A stretch of DNA of 39,175 nt from an uncultured Clostridium sp. (lineage in GTDB: Bacteria; Bacillota; Clostridia; Lachnospirales; Lachnospiraceae), in the NCBI GenBank assembly GCA_946553025.1, contig CAMNRM010000050.1:1-39175 (forward strand). The letters run 5' to 3'. Positions 15,578 through 23,665 of the stretch are shown one piece after another (position 1 is the first letter of the stretch; each line of letters starts with the position of its first letter). The notes under the pieces are model-generated. The model ran no database searches. It was not told the origin of the DNA and saw only the letters and a list, made by a program, of their open reading frames with translations. The translations under genes and the position numbers were made by a program.

Positions 15578-16762
15578 ATGAGTAAATTATCCGCAGAAGA
15601 ATTTCAGGCTTATTTAAAGCAGATTCGCGAACTGGCCGAGGGACCGTTGGAGGAAATTCAGAAAGAGGTTGAAGTTACGAATAAGTTCCCGCAGGAGTTT
15701 TATGACCTGGCAATCGAGAACAACTTATATCGCTGCTCCCTTCCCGAAGAGTACGGCGGCTGGGGATTAAGCGAACTGGAAATCTTACAGGTACAGGAAG
15801 AGTTCTCCAGAGGCCCGGGCGGCATGCGTATGCATCTTCACTATGCAATGGACTTAAACTGGAGAATCTTAGATGATTACGGCAGCAAGGAATTAAAAGA
15901 CGAGTGGATGCACAAATTCCAGGATAAGACCGTATTTACCTGCTTTGCTTTAACTGAAGCTACCGGAGGAACCGGTGCTGACTTACATACCACCGCAGTA
16001 AAAGACGGCGACTACTACGTATTAAACGGTGAGAAAACATTGATTTCCCATACCGACTGCTGCGAATTTGCCTATGTTATCGCTGTAACCAATCCGGAAT
16101 CCAGCAAGGACGACCGTCTGTCCGCATTCTTCGTACCGATGGATGCTCCTGGATTTGAAGTAATCAACATGCCGCATATGATGGGCTGCCGCGGTGCAGG
16201 ACACGGCGAATTAAAGTTCACCAACTGCAAGATTGACAAGAAGTACCTGTTAGGCAAAGAAGGCCAGGGTCTTGAAATTGCCATGCACTCCTTATCCGTA
16301 TCCCGTGCACACATCGCAGCTTCCAACCTGGGTATGGCACAGAGAATGTTAGAGCTGTCCTTACAGTATGCACATGACCGTGTAACCTTTGGCAAGCCAA
16401 TCGGAACCCGTCAGGCTATCCGCTGCAAGATTGCCGATATGTCCATGATGGTTCATGCTCTCCGCTGCATGGTTTACGACTTTGCGAAGTCTTATGAGGA
16501 GAACCCGACCGGTGAGTACATCGAAGAGAAGGCTGCAATGTGCAAGCTGTACAGCATCGACACGACAAGAAGAGTCAGCGACGAAATGCTGGAAATCTTC
16601 GGCGGCGTAGGCTACTTCGAGGACTGCAAATACGGCCCGGTAGAGCGTCTGTACCGTGACTGCCGCGCAATGTGGTTAGAAGAAGGTGCCCCAACCGTTC
16701 AGAGAATCACCATTTCCAGAAACACCATTAAGCATAATGCCAAAATAGAGTATGTGCTTTAA
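15578..16762 (+). CDS. Acyl-CoA dehydrogenase / enoyl-CoA reductase family flavoprotein 1
   Basis: The 394-aa product has the three acyl-CoA dehydrogenase parts: an N-terminal helical domain, the middle barrel with FTCFALTEATGGTGADLHTTA and LNGEKTLISHTDC (FAD and substrate binding), and the C-terminal domain with AHDRVTFGKPIGTRQAI. The catalytic base is expected at Glu368/Glu369 in WLEEGAPTVQ, where short-chain enzymes have YEGTxQ. It uses FAD and exchanges electrons with EtfAB, here encoded downstream. In car-, cai- and acd-type clusters such proteins run as enoyl-CoA reductases. AAGGAGG precedes the ATG. A long hairpin separates it from the CoA-transferase gene. The acyl group is not readable from sequence. 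Confidence 0.9.
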   Translation: MSKLSAEEFQAYLKQIRELAEGPLEEIQKEVEVTNKFPQEFYDLAIENNLYRCSLPEEYGGWGLSELEILQVQEEFSRGPGGMRMHLHYAMDLNWRILDDYGSKELKDEWMHKFQDKTVFTCFALTEATGGTGADLHTTAVKDGDYYVLNGEKTLISHTDCCEFAYVIAVTNPESSKDDRLSAFFVPMDAPGFEVINMPHMMGCRGAGHGELKFTNCKIDKKYLLGKEGQGLEIAMHSLSVSRAHIAASNLGMAQRMLELSLQYAHDRVTFGKPIGTRQAIRCKIADMSMMVHALRCMVYDFAKSYEENPTGEYIEEKAAMCKLYSIDTTRRVSDEMLEIFGGVGYFEDCKYGPVERLYRDCRAMWLEEGAPTVQRITISRNTIKHNAKIEYVL

Positions 16763-16775
16763 TTGAGCAGTGCAA

Positions 16776-16840
16776 AAATGCAGCCAGCTGCAAACCCGTT
16801 GAGAGCTTGCTCGCATAGGGGTTTACGGCTGGCTGCATTT
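16776..16840 (+). terminator. Long hairpin between dehydrogenase 1 and CoA-transferase (terminator or processing site)
   Basis: Thirteen bases starting AAATGCAGCC (16776-16788) pair perfectly with the mirror arm at 16828-16840; an inner AAACCC...GGGTTT adds to the stem. The T-tract is short and interrupted, so partial termination or mRNA stabilisation of the first gene is as likely as a full stop. Confidence 0.55.
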
Positions 16841-16920
16841 CTTAATGTCATCATTTCATGATCCCAGGGTCAAAAAACCTTTTGACCTCAACATCACATA
16901 TATAAAAGGAGAGAGCAATC

Positions 16921-18156
16921 GTGAAACCATTACAGGGAGTAAAAGTTATCGATTTAACCACTTATCTGGCTGCACCTACCACCGGACGTGTCCTTGGGGA
17001 GTGGGGTGCAGATTGCATTAAAGTTGAATCCGCCAAAGGCGATCCTGCCAGGACCCAGGGTGCTGTTTTCAATATGCCTTACAATGACGACGAAAATCTG
17101 GCCTTCGATGTGGCAAACTTCAACAAACGATTCATCACATTGAACTTAAAAGATCCAAAGGGGCAGGAAATCATGTACCGCCTTCTTGGTGAGGCAGATG
17201 TATTTTTAACGAATACCAGAACAAAATCTTTAGTGAAGCTGGGTCTTGATTATGATACGTTAAAAGAAAAATTTCCGAAACTGATTTTCGCACAGGTTCT
17301 TGGCTACGGAGAAAAAGGTCCTGAAAAGGATACTGCAGGATTCGACGTTACCTGTTACATGGCCCGCGGCGGCGTATTCGGTACGACCGTTAACCGTGGG
17401 GATGCCCCAATGATTCCAACCAACGGTTTTGGTGATTTCCAGGTTTCCATGGCCCTGGCATCTGGTATCTGCGCTGCTCTCTACGGCCGGGAGAAAAATG
17501 GTAAGGGCGATAAAGTTACCATCAGCCTGCATCATGCAGCCGTATATGCACTGAGTACCGGACTGATTTCCGCACAGTATGGCAACCAGTATCCAAAGAA
17601 CCGTATGGAGGTTGTTAACCCGTTCAACGATGTATTCCGTACCAGCGACGGCAAGTGGGTCTGCATCTGCTGTCCAGAGTATGATCGTGATTATGAGAAG
17701 ATGTTTACCGTTCTGGATGCTCCAGAAATGCTGACCGAAGAGGCAAAGGAAAAGTATCGCCGCTGTGAAGCCATCAATGCAAATGGCTTGAATGCAGAGG
17801 TAGTTGGCGCTCTGGACCGGGCGATTGCCAAGTATACCCGTGATGAATTAATGGCAAAACTGAAAGCAAATGATATGCCATGTGAAGCTTGTATGGAACC
17901 GGTGGACATTTATAAAGACGAGCAGGCTGCAGCGAATAATATTTTGGCTAAGATTCCGTATCCGTCAGGCGAACGTTTCCTGCCTACGAATCCGATCCGC
18001 TTCGGCAACATGGGTGAGCCGGAGTATGTAATTGGCGGCTCCCAGGGGGCCCATACCGTAGAAGTCATGAAAGAATTAGGCTATTCCGAGGACGAAATTA
18101 AAGAAGCCTTAGAAAACGGTGCAGCCACCGGAGAAACCAAACTCCGCAAGCTGTAA
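16921..18156 (+). CDS. Family III CoA-transferase (CaiB/BaiF type)
   Basis: The start is GTG 16921 after AAAGGAGAGAG. The 411-aa product opens with the family III signature VKVIDLTTYLAAPTTGRVLGEWGADCIKVE and keeps the nucleophilic Asp at residue 172 (NGFGDFQVSM), equivalent to Asp169 of formyl-CoA transferase. These enzymes move CoA between an acyl-CoA product and an incoming free acid through an aspartyl-CoA thioester. In carnitine (CaiB) and caffeate (CarA) systems that spares ATP once the pathway runs. Here it lies between two dehydrogenase genes and upstream of a CoA ligase, which would prime the cycle. Substrate undetermined. Confidence 0.93.
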   Translation: MKPLQGVKVIDLTTYLAAPTTGRVLGEWGADCIKVESAKGDPARTQGAVFNMPYNDDENLAFDVANFNKRFITLNLKDPKGQEIMYRLLGEADVFLTNTRTKSLVKLGLDYDTLKEKFPKLIFAQVLGYGEKGPEKDTAGFDVTCYMARGGVFGTTVNRGDAPMIPTNGFGDFQVSMALASGICAALYGREKNGKGDKVTISLHHAAVYALSTGLISAQYGNQYPKNRMEVVNPFNDVFRTSDGKWVCICCPEYDRDYEKMFTVLDAPEMLTEEAKEKYRRCEAINANGLNAEVVGALDRAIAKYTRDELMAKLKANDMPCEACMEPVDIYKDEQAAANNILAKIPYPSGERFLPTNPIRFGNMGEPEYVIGGSQGAHTVEVMKELGYSEDEIKEALENGAATGETKLRKL

Positions 18157-18286
18157 ACCCAAATCCCGGTTTTGTCTTAAAGAATATATTTTAAAGAAAA
18201 AATTAAAAAATACGTCTTAAAGAATAAAAAAACCGACGACCAAACAAAACAGCCCACAAGAATAAAGAAGAAAGGTGAAAATAAAT

Positions 18287-19429
18287 ATGAGCTTACTTTA
18301 CACCGATGAGCAGAAGGAATTAATTGCCATGGTTCGTGAAATGGCAGAAAACGAGATTAAGCCTTATGTTCAGGAAGCCGACGAAAAGGGTGAGTGCCCG
18401 AGAGAACTGTTTGACTGGGGCTTTAAGATGGGCCTGCACATGCTGGAAATCCCGGAAGAATTTGGCGGAACCGGCTTAAGCTATGAAACCACCGCGATGA
18501 TTTTTGAAGAATTGGCAAAGGTAGACGCCGGCTACGCAATCAGCTTCGTAACCTCCTTCGTAGCATTGCGCAACGTAATCTTAGCCGGAACCCCCGAACA
18601 GGGCAAGTACTTTGCCGACGTCGTAAAACCCGGAAAGTTTGCCGCCTTTGCCCTAACCGAGCCAAACGCCGGTTCCGACCCGGGCGCAATGCGTGCCACT
18701 GCCGTAAAGGACGGCGATGACTATATCTTAAACGGAAACAAGACCTTTATCACCAACGGAGCCTTGGCTTCCATTATGGTTGGCTTCTTTAAGACCAGCC
18801 CCGAACTGGGCAATAAGGGAATTTCTGCCTTTATCGTAGACGCCGACGCCCCCGGCATTACCATCGGCAAGCATGAAAACAAGATGGGCCTGCGTCTTTC
18901 CAATACCACCGATGTGACCTTTGAAAATGTAAGAGTAAAAGCTTCGGCAATGCTTGGACCGGAAGGCAGCGGCTTTAAGCTGGCCTTAAACGCCTTAAAC
19001 CTTTCCCGTGCATTCGTGGCAACCATGGCTGTGGGCATTATGCAGCGTGCACTTGACGAGTCCGTGAAATATGCCAAGGAAAGAAAGCAGTTTGGCGAGC
19101 CGATTATCAACTTCCAGATGGTTCAGCAGATGCTTGCGGATATGGCAATTAAGATTGAAGCTTCCCGCTGTCTGGTGAATAACACCATGCGGATGATGGA
19201 TCAGGGAAGCCTGGTGCAGAAGGAAGGTTCCATCACCAAGACCTTTGTTTCGGACTGTGCACAGGAAGTAACCTCGAACGCCGTACAGATCTTCGGCGGC
19301 TACGGTTACAGCAAGGAATATCCGGTGGAGAAGCTGATGCGCGACTGCAAGGTATTCCAGATCTTTGAGGGTGCAAACCAGGTACAGAGAATGACCATTG
19401 CCAATGTTTTAAAGAAAGAATACAAATAA
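18287..19429 (+). CDS. Acyl-CoA dehydrogenase 2 (butyryl-CoA dehydrogenase-like)
   Basis: I prefer ATG 18287 (MSLLYTDEQKELIAMVREMA) over GTG 18275 because AAAGG (18271-18275) is then correctly spaced. The 380-aa length, FAALTEPNAGSDPG-like segment (FAAFALTEPNAGSDPGAM), NGNKTFITNG, KERKQFGEPIINFQ and IFEGANQVQRMTIA with catalytic Glu361 are all canonical for short-chain acyl-CoA dehydrogenases of the Bcd group. It is followed 39 bp later by etfB and etfA, the usual partners. In anaerobes Bcd-EtfAB can couple enoyl-CoA reduction to ferredoxin reduction by flavin-based bifurcation. It is much closer to the family consensus than dehydrogenase 1, so the two probably act on different CoA esters. 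Confidence 0.94.
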   Translation: MSLLYTDEQKELIAMVREMAENEIKPYVQEADEKGECPRELFDWGFKMGLHMLEIPEEFGGTGLSYETTAMIFEELAKVDAGYAISFVTSFVALRNVILAGTPEQGKYFADVVKPGKFAAFALTEPNAGSDPGAMRATAVKDGDDYILNGNKTFITNGALASIMVGFFKTSPELGNKGISAFIVDADAPGITIGKHENKMGLRLSNTTDVTFENVRVKASAMLGPEGSGFKLALNALNLSRAFVATMAVGIMQRALDESVKYAKERKQFGEPIINFQMVQQMLADMAIKIEASRCLVNNTMRMMDQGSLVQKEGSITKTFVSDCAQEVTSNAVQIFGGYGYSKEYPVEKLMRDCKVFQIFEGANQVQRMTIANVLKKEYK

Positions 19430-19468
19430 GCGGCAAAAAATAAAGGAACAAAAACAGGAGGATGCAGG

Positions 19469-20257
19469 ATGAACATTGTTGTTTGTATCAAGCAGGTTCC
19501 GGATACGACGGAAATCAAGATCGATCCGGTAAAAAATACATTAATCCGTCAGGGCGTGCCCAGCATTATGAATCCCTTCGATAAAAATGCTCTGGAAACG
19601 GCTCTGCAGTTAAAAGACACCTACGGCGGGAAGGTCGTGGTTATCTCCATGGGACCGGGGCAGGCCAAGGCGGTTATCCGCGAAGCCATTGCCATGGGTG
19701 CAGACGAAGGCTATCTGGTAACCGACCGTGCATTTGGCGGTTCCGATACCTATGCAACCAGCTATATTCTTTCCCAGGCGATTGAGAAATTAGGGCCGTT
19801 TGACGTGATTTTAGGCGGAAAGCAGGCGATCGACGGCGATACCGGGCAGACCGCGCCGAGTATTGCCGAGCACATGGGCGCTACCCGTCTGACCTATGTT
19901 CTGGATATGAAGGTGGAGGGCGATAAGGTGATTGCACGCCGCCAGGTAGAAGAGGGGATTGAAGTGATTGAAACCAAATTCCCGGTACTGTGCACGGCAA
20001 CCAAGGAAAGCAATAAGCCGAGATATGCAACGGTGAGCCGCAAGCTTTACTCCCTGCGCTGCGATATTCCCGAACTTACTTTTGCGGATTTCCCGAACAT
20101 TGATACCACGAAGATCGGTTTAAAGGGTTCTCCGACTAAGGTAAAGGCAACCTTTACGCCAAAGCGGACGGCAAACGGAGTGACCATCGAGGGCAACAGT
20201 CCGGCAGATGTGGCAGTTTCCCTGCTGGATAAGCTGACCGAGGCAAAAGTTCTGTAA
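19469..20257 (+). CDS. etfB: Electron transfer flavoprotein subunit beta
   Basis: The 262-aa product opens MNIVVCIKQVPDTTEIKIDP and contains NPFDKNALETALQLKD, ISMGPGQAKAVIREAIAMGADEGYLV, and DVILGGKQAIDGDTGQTAP, all standard EtfB motifs. The NPxDxxALE segment and the AIDGDTGQ loop are kept in bifurcating EtfB proteins, which hold an extra FAD, but sequence alone does not prove bifurcation. AGGAGG precedes the ATG. It works with the EtfA encoded 22 bp downstream and shuttles electrons to or from the acyl-CoA dehydrogenases of this cluster. Confidence 0.96.
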   Translation: MNIVVCIKQVPDTTEIKIDPVKNTLIRQGVPSIMNPFDKNALETALQLKDTYGGKVVVISMGPGQAKAVIREAIAMGADEGYLVTDRAFGGSDTYATSYILSQAIEKLGPFDVILGGKQAIDGDTGQTAPSIAEHMGATRLTYVLDMKVEGDKVIARRQVEEGIEVIETKFPVLCTATKESNKPRYATVSRKLYSLRCDIPELTFADFPNIDTTKIGLKGSPTKVKATFTPKRTANGVTIEGNSPADVAVSLLDKLTEAKVL

Positions 20258-20279
20258 TCAAAAGGAGGAGCAAAACACG

Positions 20280-21290
20280 ATGAGCTTTGACAAATGTAAA
20301 GATGTATGGGTATTTATCGAATGCTTCCAGGGCGAGCCAAAGAGCGTGGGCTTTGAACTGCTTGGTCAGGGACGGAAGTTAGCCGACGGTTTAAAGCAGC
20401 AGCTTTGCGCCGTAGTGATTGGAAAAGATGTAGATAAGGCCGTAAAGGGCGCTGCCCAGTACGGTGCAGATAAGATTTATGTGGTAAAGGGCGACGAGTA
20501 CGAAAACTATACGGCAGATGCCTACGGACACGCATTTCTGGAACTGGTTTCCAAATACGATCCGAATACGATCTTAGTCGGCGCTACCGTAAACGGACGC
20601 GATCTGGGGTCTAAGCTTGCGGTCAGCCTGCACACCGGTTTAACCGCGGACTGTACGGCATTAAGCGTAGAAGAGGAATCCGGAAATGTAGTCTGGGAAC
20701 GTCCTGCATTTGGCGGAAACCTGTATGCGCAGATCCTCTGCAGCGAAACCCGTCCGCAGATGGGAACCTGCCGTCCGGGCGCATTTAAGAAGCCTCCGGT
20801 AAGCGCAGACAACCAGCCGGAGATTATCGAAGTGGAAATTCACACCCCGGCAGACAAGATCCGCACCAGGGTTGTTGAATTTATTAAGGCAGCCGAAGAT
20901 CAGGGAATGCGTTTAGACGAAGCCGATGTTATCGTATCCGGCGGACGTGCAATGAAGAACGCAGAGAATTTTGCCGTGCTTCAGGAACTGGCAGACGTCT
21001 TAGGCGGAACCGTGGGCTGTTCCCGTGCCGCTGTGGATGCCGGCTGGATGCCGCAGACCAAGCAGGTTGGACAGACCGGTTCGACGGTTTCTCCGAAGAT
21101 TTATTTTGCCTGCGGAATCTCCGGTGCCGTACAGCACGTTGCCGGAATGAGCGAATCAGGGACCATTGTTGCTATCAATAAGGATGAAACGGCACCGATC
21201 TTTGAAGTTGCCGATTACTGTATCGTAGGGGATTTATTCGAGGTGGTTCCGGCCTTAGTGAAGGAGTTAAAGGCCAGACACCAGGGATAG
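20280..21290 (+). CDS. etfA: Electron transfer flavoprotein subunit alpha
   Basis: The 336-aa product has the N-terminal EtfA domain (WVFIECFQGEPKSVGFELLG, ILVGATVNGRDLGSKLA) and the C-terminal FAD-binding domain (DVIVSGGRAMKNAENF, VGQTGSTVSPKIYFACGISG, AINKDETAPIFEVADYCIVGD). It lacks the N-terminal ferredoxin-like [4Fe-4S] extension found in caffeyl-CoA reductase CarE, so electrons must enter by another route. The RBS AAGGAGG is well spaced, and the ligase gene starts 4 bp after its stop, showing one transcript. Confidence 0.96.
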   Translation: MSFDKCKDVWVFIECFQGEPKSVGFELLGQGRKLADGLKQQLCAVVIGKDVDKAVKGAAQYGADKIYVVKGDEYENYTADAYGHAFLELVSKYDPNTILVGATVNGRDLGSKLAVSLHTGLTADCTALSVEEESGNVVWERPAFGGNLYAQILCSETRPQMGTCRPGAFKKPPVSADNQPEIIEVEIHTPADKIRTRVVEFIKAAEDQGMRLDEADVIVSGGRAMKNAENFAVLQELADVLGGTVGCSRAAVDAGWMPQTKQVGQTGSTVSPKIYFACGISGAVQHVAGMSESGTIVAINKDETAPIFEVADYCIVGDLFEVVPALVKELKARHQG

Positions 21291-21294
21291 GCTT

Positions 21295-22944
21295 ATGGTT
21301 GAAGAACTTAAAATTAATCCAAAACAGAAACAAATCTATCTGGAGAAGGGCTACTGGAGCGATAAAACCCTGCTGGACTGCTGGGAGGCTTCCGTAGAAA
21401 AATATCCTGACCGGGAGTATGTGGTGGATGATCGGGGATTTCGCTACACCTACCGGCAAATGGATGAGGCTGCATCGAAAGTTGCAGCCTATCTCCGCGA
21501 AAAAGGCGTGATGCCCCGCGATGTGGTTTCCTTCCAGATTCCCATATGGAGTGAATTTGTCCTGATAACGATTGCCTGCTTTAAGGTGGGAGCCGTTATC
21601 CATCCGATTGCCATGTCCTATGAGGAAAAGGAGTTAATCCGCAGCATGAACACCACGGAGTCGAAGGTGTATTTTGGCCCGACCTTTTTCTATAAAACGG
21701 ACTATGAACAGCGGATTCTTGCGGTGATGGATCAAATTCCGTCCTTAAAAGGCGTGGTGATGCTGGATTATGCCAGGGAGAGGAAGAGTAATCTTTCCTC
21801 GCTTGCCGAAATCATTAACGCTTATCCGCCGCTGCCGAAAGAGGAATGTGCCCATGAACTGACCGGGCAGGATATTACCCTGATTTTATGTACCTCCGGG
21901 ACGACGGGGGGAACTAAGGGCGTCTTATTGTCCCATGACAACATCCGCTACAGCGAAGAAACCTTTAACCAGGAACTGGAATTAGACGAAAACGATATTA
22001 TGTTTATGCCGGCCCCGTTAAATCATGCAACCGGTTTCCATCACGGCGTTATTGCCCCGATGCTTCTTGGCGCAAAGCTGGTGCTTCAGCAGAAGTACCG
22101 CTGCCACGAGGCGATTGCCCTGATGAACCAGGAAAAATGCACCTATTCCATGGGGGCCACGCCGTTTATCTACGATATCCTGCGCGAACTGGAAAACAGC
22201 GGGGGAGAACTGCCGTATCTGAAGTTTTATCTCTGCGGGGGTGCCCCTGTACCCGGTTACATGGTGCAGAAGGCGTGGAAGTTTAAGATCCTCCTCTGCG
22301 AGGTCTACGGATCGACGGAGAGCGTGCCCCACGTCTTTGTTCGCCCGAAAGAAGCGCTTGCCCTAAACGGGACAACTTCCGGGAGGACGATGGGCGCTAT
22401 CGAGGTCAAGGTGATTGACGACGAGGGCAACGAGGTTCCCACAGGGACGCCCGGCGAAGAGGTTTCCCGCGGCCCGAATGTATTTCTCGGCTATTTAAAG
22501 GCAAGGAATATCACGGACGGGGTGCTGGACGACGACGGGTGGTTCCACAGCGGCGATCTCTGCGTGATGGATGAAAACCGCAACATCCGCATTATCGGCA
22601 GAAAGAAAGATATGATTGTCCGGGGCGGGGAAAACTTAAATTCCAACGAAATTAACGATAACCTGGAAGGCTGCCCGGGGGTGGGCGAGCACACGATTAT
22701 CGGTATGGCGGACGACCGTCTGGGCGAGAGAATCTGTGCCTTTATCGTTCCGGCAAAGGGCGGAGAAAACCTGGTGCTGGAGGATGTGCTTGCCTACTTA
22801 AAGGGCAAGGGGGTGCCTAAACGGTTCTGGCCGGAACGTCTGGAATTAATTGACCGGATTCCGCACACCGGAAGCGGGAAGGTAAAAAAATATCTGCTTC
22901 AGGAAGAACTGAAAAAACGGATGGAAGCAGAAAAGAGTGTTTAA
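21295..22944 (+). CDS. AMP-forming acyl-CoA ligase (carnitine/cyclohexanecarboxylate-CoA ligase-like)
   Basis: The 549-aa product is an ANL-superfamily adenylating enzyme. It has the P-loop CTSGTTGGTKG (199-209), the A5-type CEVYGSTESVPH near residue 335, the adenylate Asp in WFHSGDLCVMD, the hinge GRKKDMIVRGGENLNSNEI, and the C-terminal catalytic Lys in HTGSGKVKKYLL. It activates a carboxylic acid with ATP and CoA to the CoA thioester. The start is 4 bp after etfA. Overall layout resembles CaiC and BadA/AliA-type ligases. In this cluster it would supply the first CoA thioester, after which the CoA-transferase can recycle CoA. The acid is unknown. Confidence 0.93.
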   Translation: MVEELKINPKQKQIYLEKGYWSDKTLLDCWEASVEKYPDREYVVDDRGFRYTYRQMDEAASKVAAYLREKGVMPRDVVSFQIPIWSEFVLITIACFKVGAVIHPIAMSYEEKELIRSMNTTESKVYFGPTFFYKTDYEQRILAVMDQIPSLKGVVMLDYARERKSNLSSLAEIINAYPPLPKEECAHELTGQDITLILCTSGTTGGTKGVLLSHDNIRYSEETFNQELELDENDIMFMPAPLNHATGFHHGVIAPMLLGAKLVLQQKYRCHEAIALMNQEKCTYSMGATPFIYDILRELENSGGELPYLKFYLCGGAPVPGYMVQKAWKFKILLCEVYGSTESVPHVFVRPKEALALNGTTSGRTMGAIEVKVIDDEGNEVPTGTPGEEVSRGPNVFLGYLKARNITDGVLDDDGWFHSGDLCVMDENRNIRIIGRKKDMIVRGGENLNSNEINDNLEGCPGVGEHTIIGMADDRLGERICAFIVPAKGGENLVLEDVLAYLKGKGVPKRFWPERLELIDRIPHTGSGKVKKYLLQEELKKRMEAEKSV

Positions 22945-22952
22945 CTTAATGG

Positions 22953-23003
22953 AAGTCCCCCGCTTCTAAGCCGCAAGTATGAAAGCGGCAGGCAGGGGGA
23001 CTT
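22953..23003 (+). other. Nested hairpin after the ligase gene
   Basis: AAGTCCCCC (22953-22961) pairs with GGGGGACTT (22995-23003), enclosing a second stem GCCGC/GCGGC. There is no T-tract on the plus strand (GCGTAAAAAA follows), so I do not call it a terminator; it may stabilise or attenuate the message before the desulforedoxin-domain gene. Confidence 0.5.
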
Positions 23004-23031
23004 GCGTAAAAAATGAAGGGATTGGTTGTCC

Positions 23032-23592
23032 ATGATTGAACAGACATTCAGTGCGACAAGATGTCGGGATACGCGAAAGCCCAGAGAAGGCGAGTGCCCG
23101 GGTGTTTGCTTTTACCGCTGTGAGGTATGCGGTGCGCTGTTTCCTGTGACCCGCGGGCTGGGCATGGATGCGGGCAGTAAAGAGCGGGAGATTATCTGCT
23201 GCGGAAAAAAAGCCGTGCGGCTTCATCCCCTGTCCCAGGAAAATGCCGGCGATTCCCTTGTGGTTACCTACCGGATTACGGGAGGCTACAATGATAATGC
23301 GGTAAAGGTGTCCTGGAAGGCAAAGCTTCCCGAAGATAACCCGGAATGGATTTACTTAAAAACCTTTACCGGCGGGTATTTAAAATATATTGCGGAGGGA
23401 AAGCGCCCGCCCATGGTGTTTGCCTTAGCCGATACGGATGCCTTTGCCTACTGTGATGAAGATCCCTGCCTGGAATGTGTGTTCCGGTGCAAGCGCGGTT
23501 TCATCCTCTATGTGTATGGAAAAAAGACAGGGCTTCTGGAGGTTCCGCTAGATAAAATGAATGCCCAGTGGCAGTCCAAGGCCAAACCATAA
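23032..23592 (+). CDS. Desulforedoxin-domain protein, degenerate superoxide reductase-like
   Basis: Starting at ATG 23032, the 186-aa product has an N-terminal desulforedoxin-type Fe(Cys)4 site: FYRCEVCGALF (CxxC), then REIICCGKKAV (paired Cys). The following domain (SLVVTYRITGGYNDNAVKVS, WIYLKTFTGGYLKYI) is laid out like the superoxide reductase (neelaredoxin) beta-barrel of desulfoferrodoxin. However, the histidines that bind the catalytic iron are not visible. A second Cys cluster (DPCLECVFRCKRG) replaces the usual C-terminal Cys/His ligands. I therefore read it as an electron carrier or redox sensor derived from desulfoferrodoxin, not a working superoxide reductase. Placement between an Etf-linked pathway and transporters suggests electron supply. 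Confidence 0.6.
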   Translation: MIEQTFSATRCRDTRKPREGECPGVCFYRCEVCGALFPVTRGLGMDAGSKEREIICCGKKAVRLHPLSQENAGDSLVVTYRITGGYNDNAVKVSWKAKLPEDNPEWIYLKTFTGGYLKYIAEGKRPPMVFALADTDAFAYCDEDPCLECVFRCKRGFILYVYGKKTGLLEVPLDKMNAQWQSKAKP

Positions 23593-23618
23593 TGTTTTTG
23601 GGGTTTTTTGCACGCAAA

Positions 23619-23638
23619 TTTGTTAATAAAATAACAAT
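23619..23638. promoter_or_regulatory. Palindromic candidate LysR operator, copy 2
   Basis: TTTGTTA (23619-23625), six bases, then TAACAAT (23632-23638). Arms TTGTTA/TAACAA and the 6-bp spacer are the same as in copy 1 at 15246-15265. It lies 28 bp before the transporter ATG, so a bound regulator would sit close to or over transcription or translation start. Confidence 0.5.
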
Positions 23639-23665
23639 ATTTTAGAAAAGAGGCAGAGGTAATTT

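Noticed and set aside
22953-23003. Rho-independent terminator after the acyl-CoA ligase
   Set aside because: The stem is strong but no T-tract follows on the plus strand; listed only as a hairpin.
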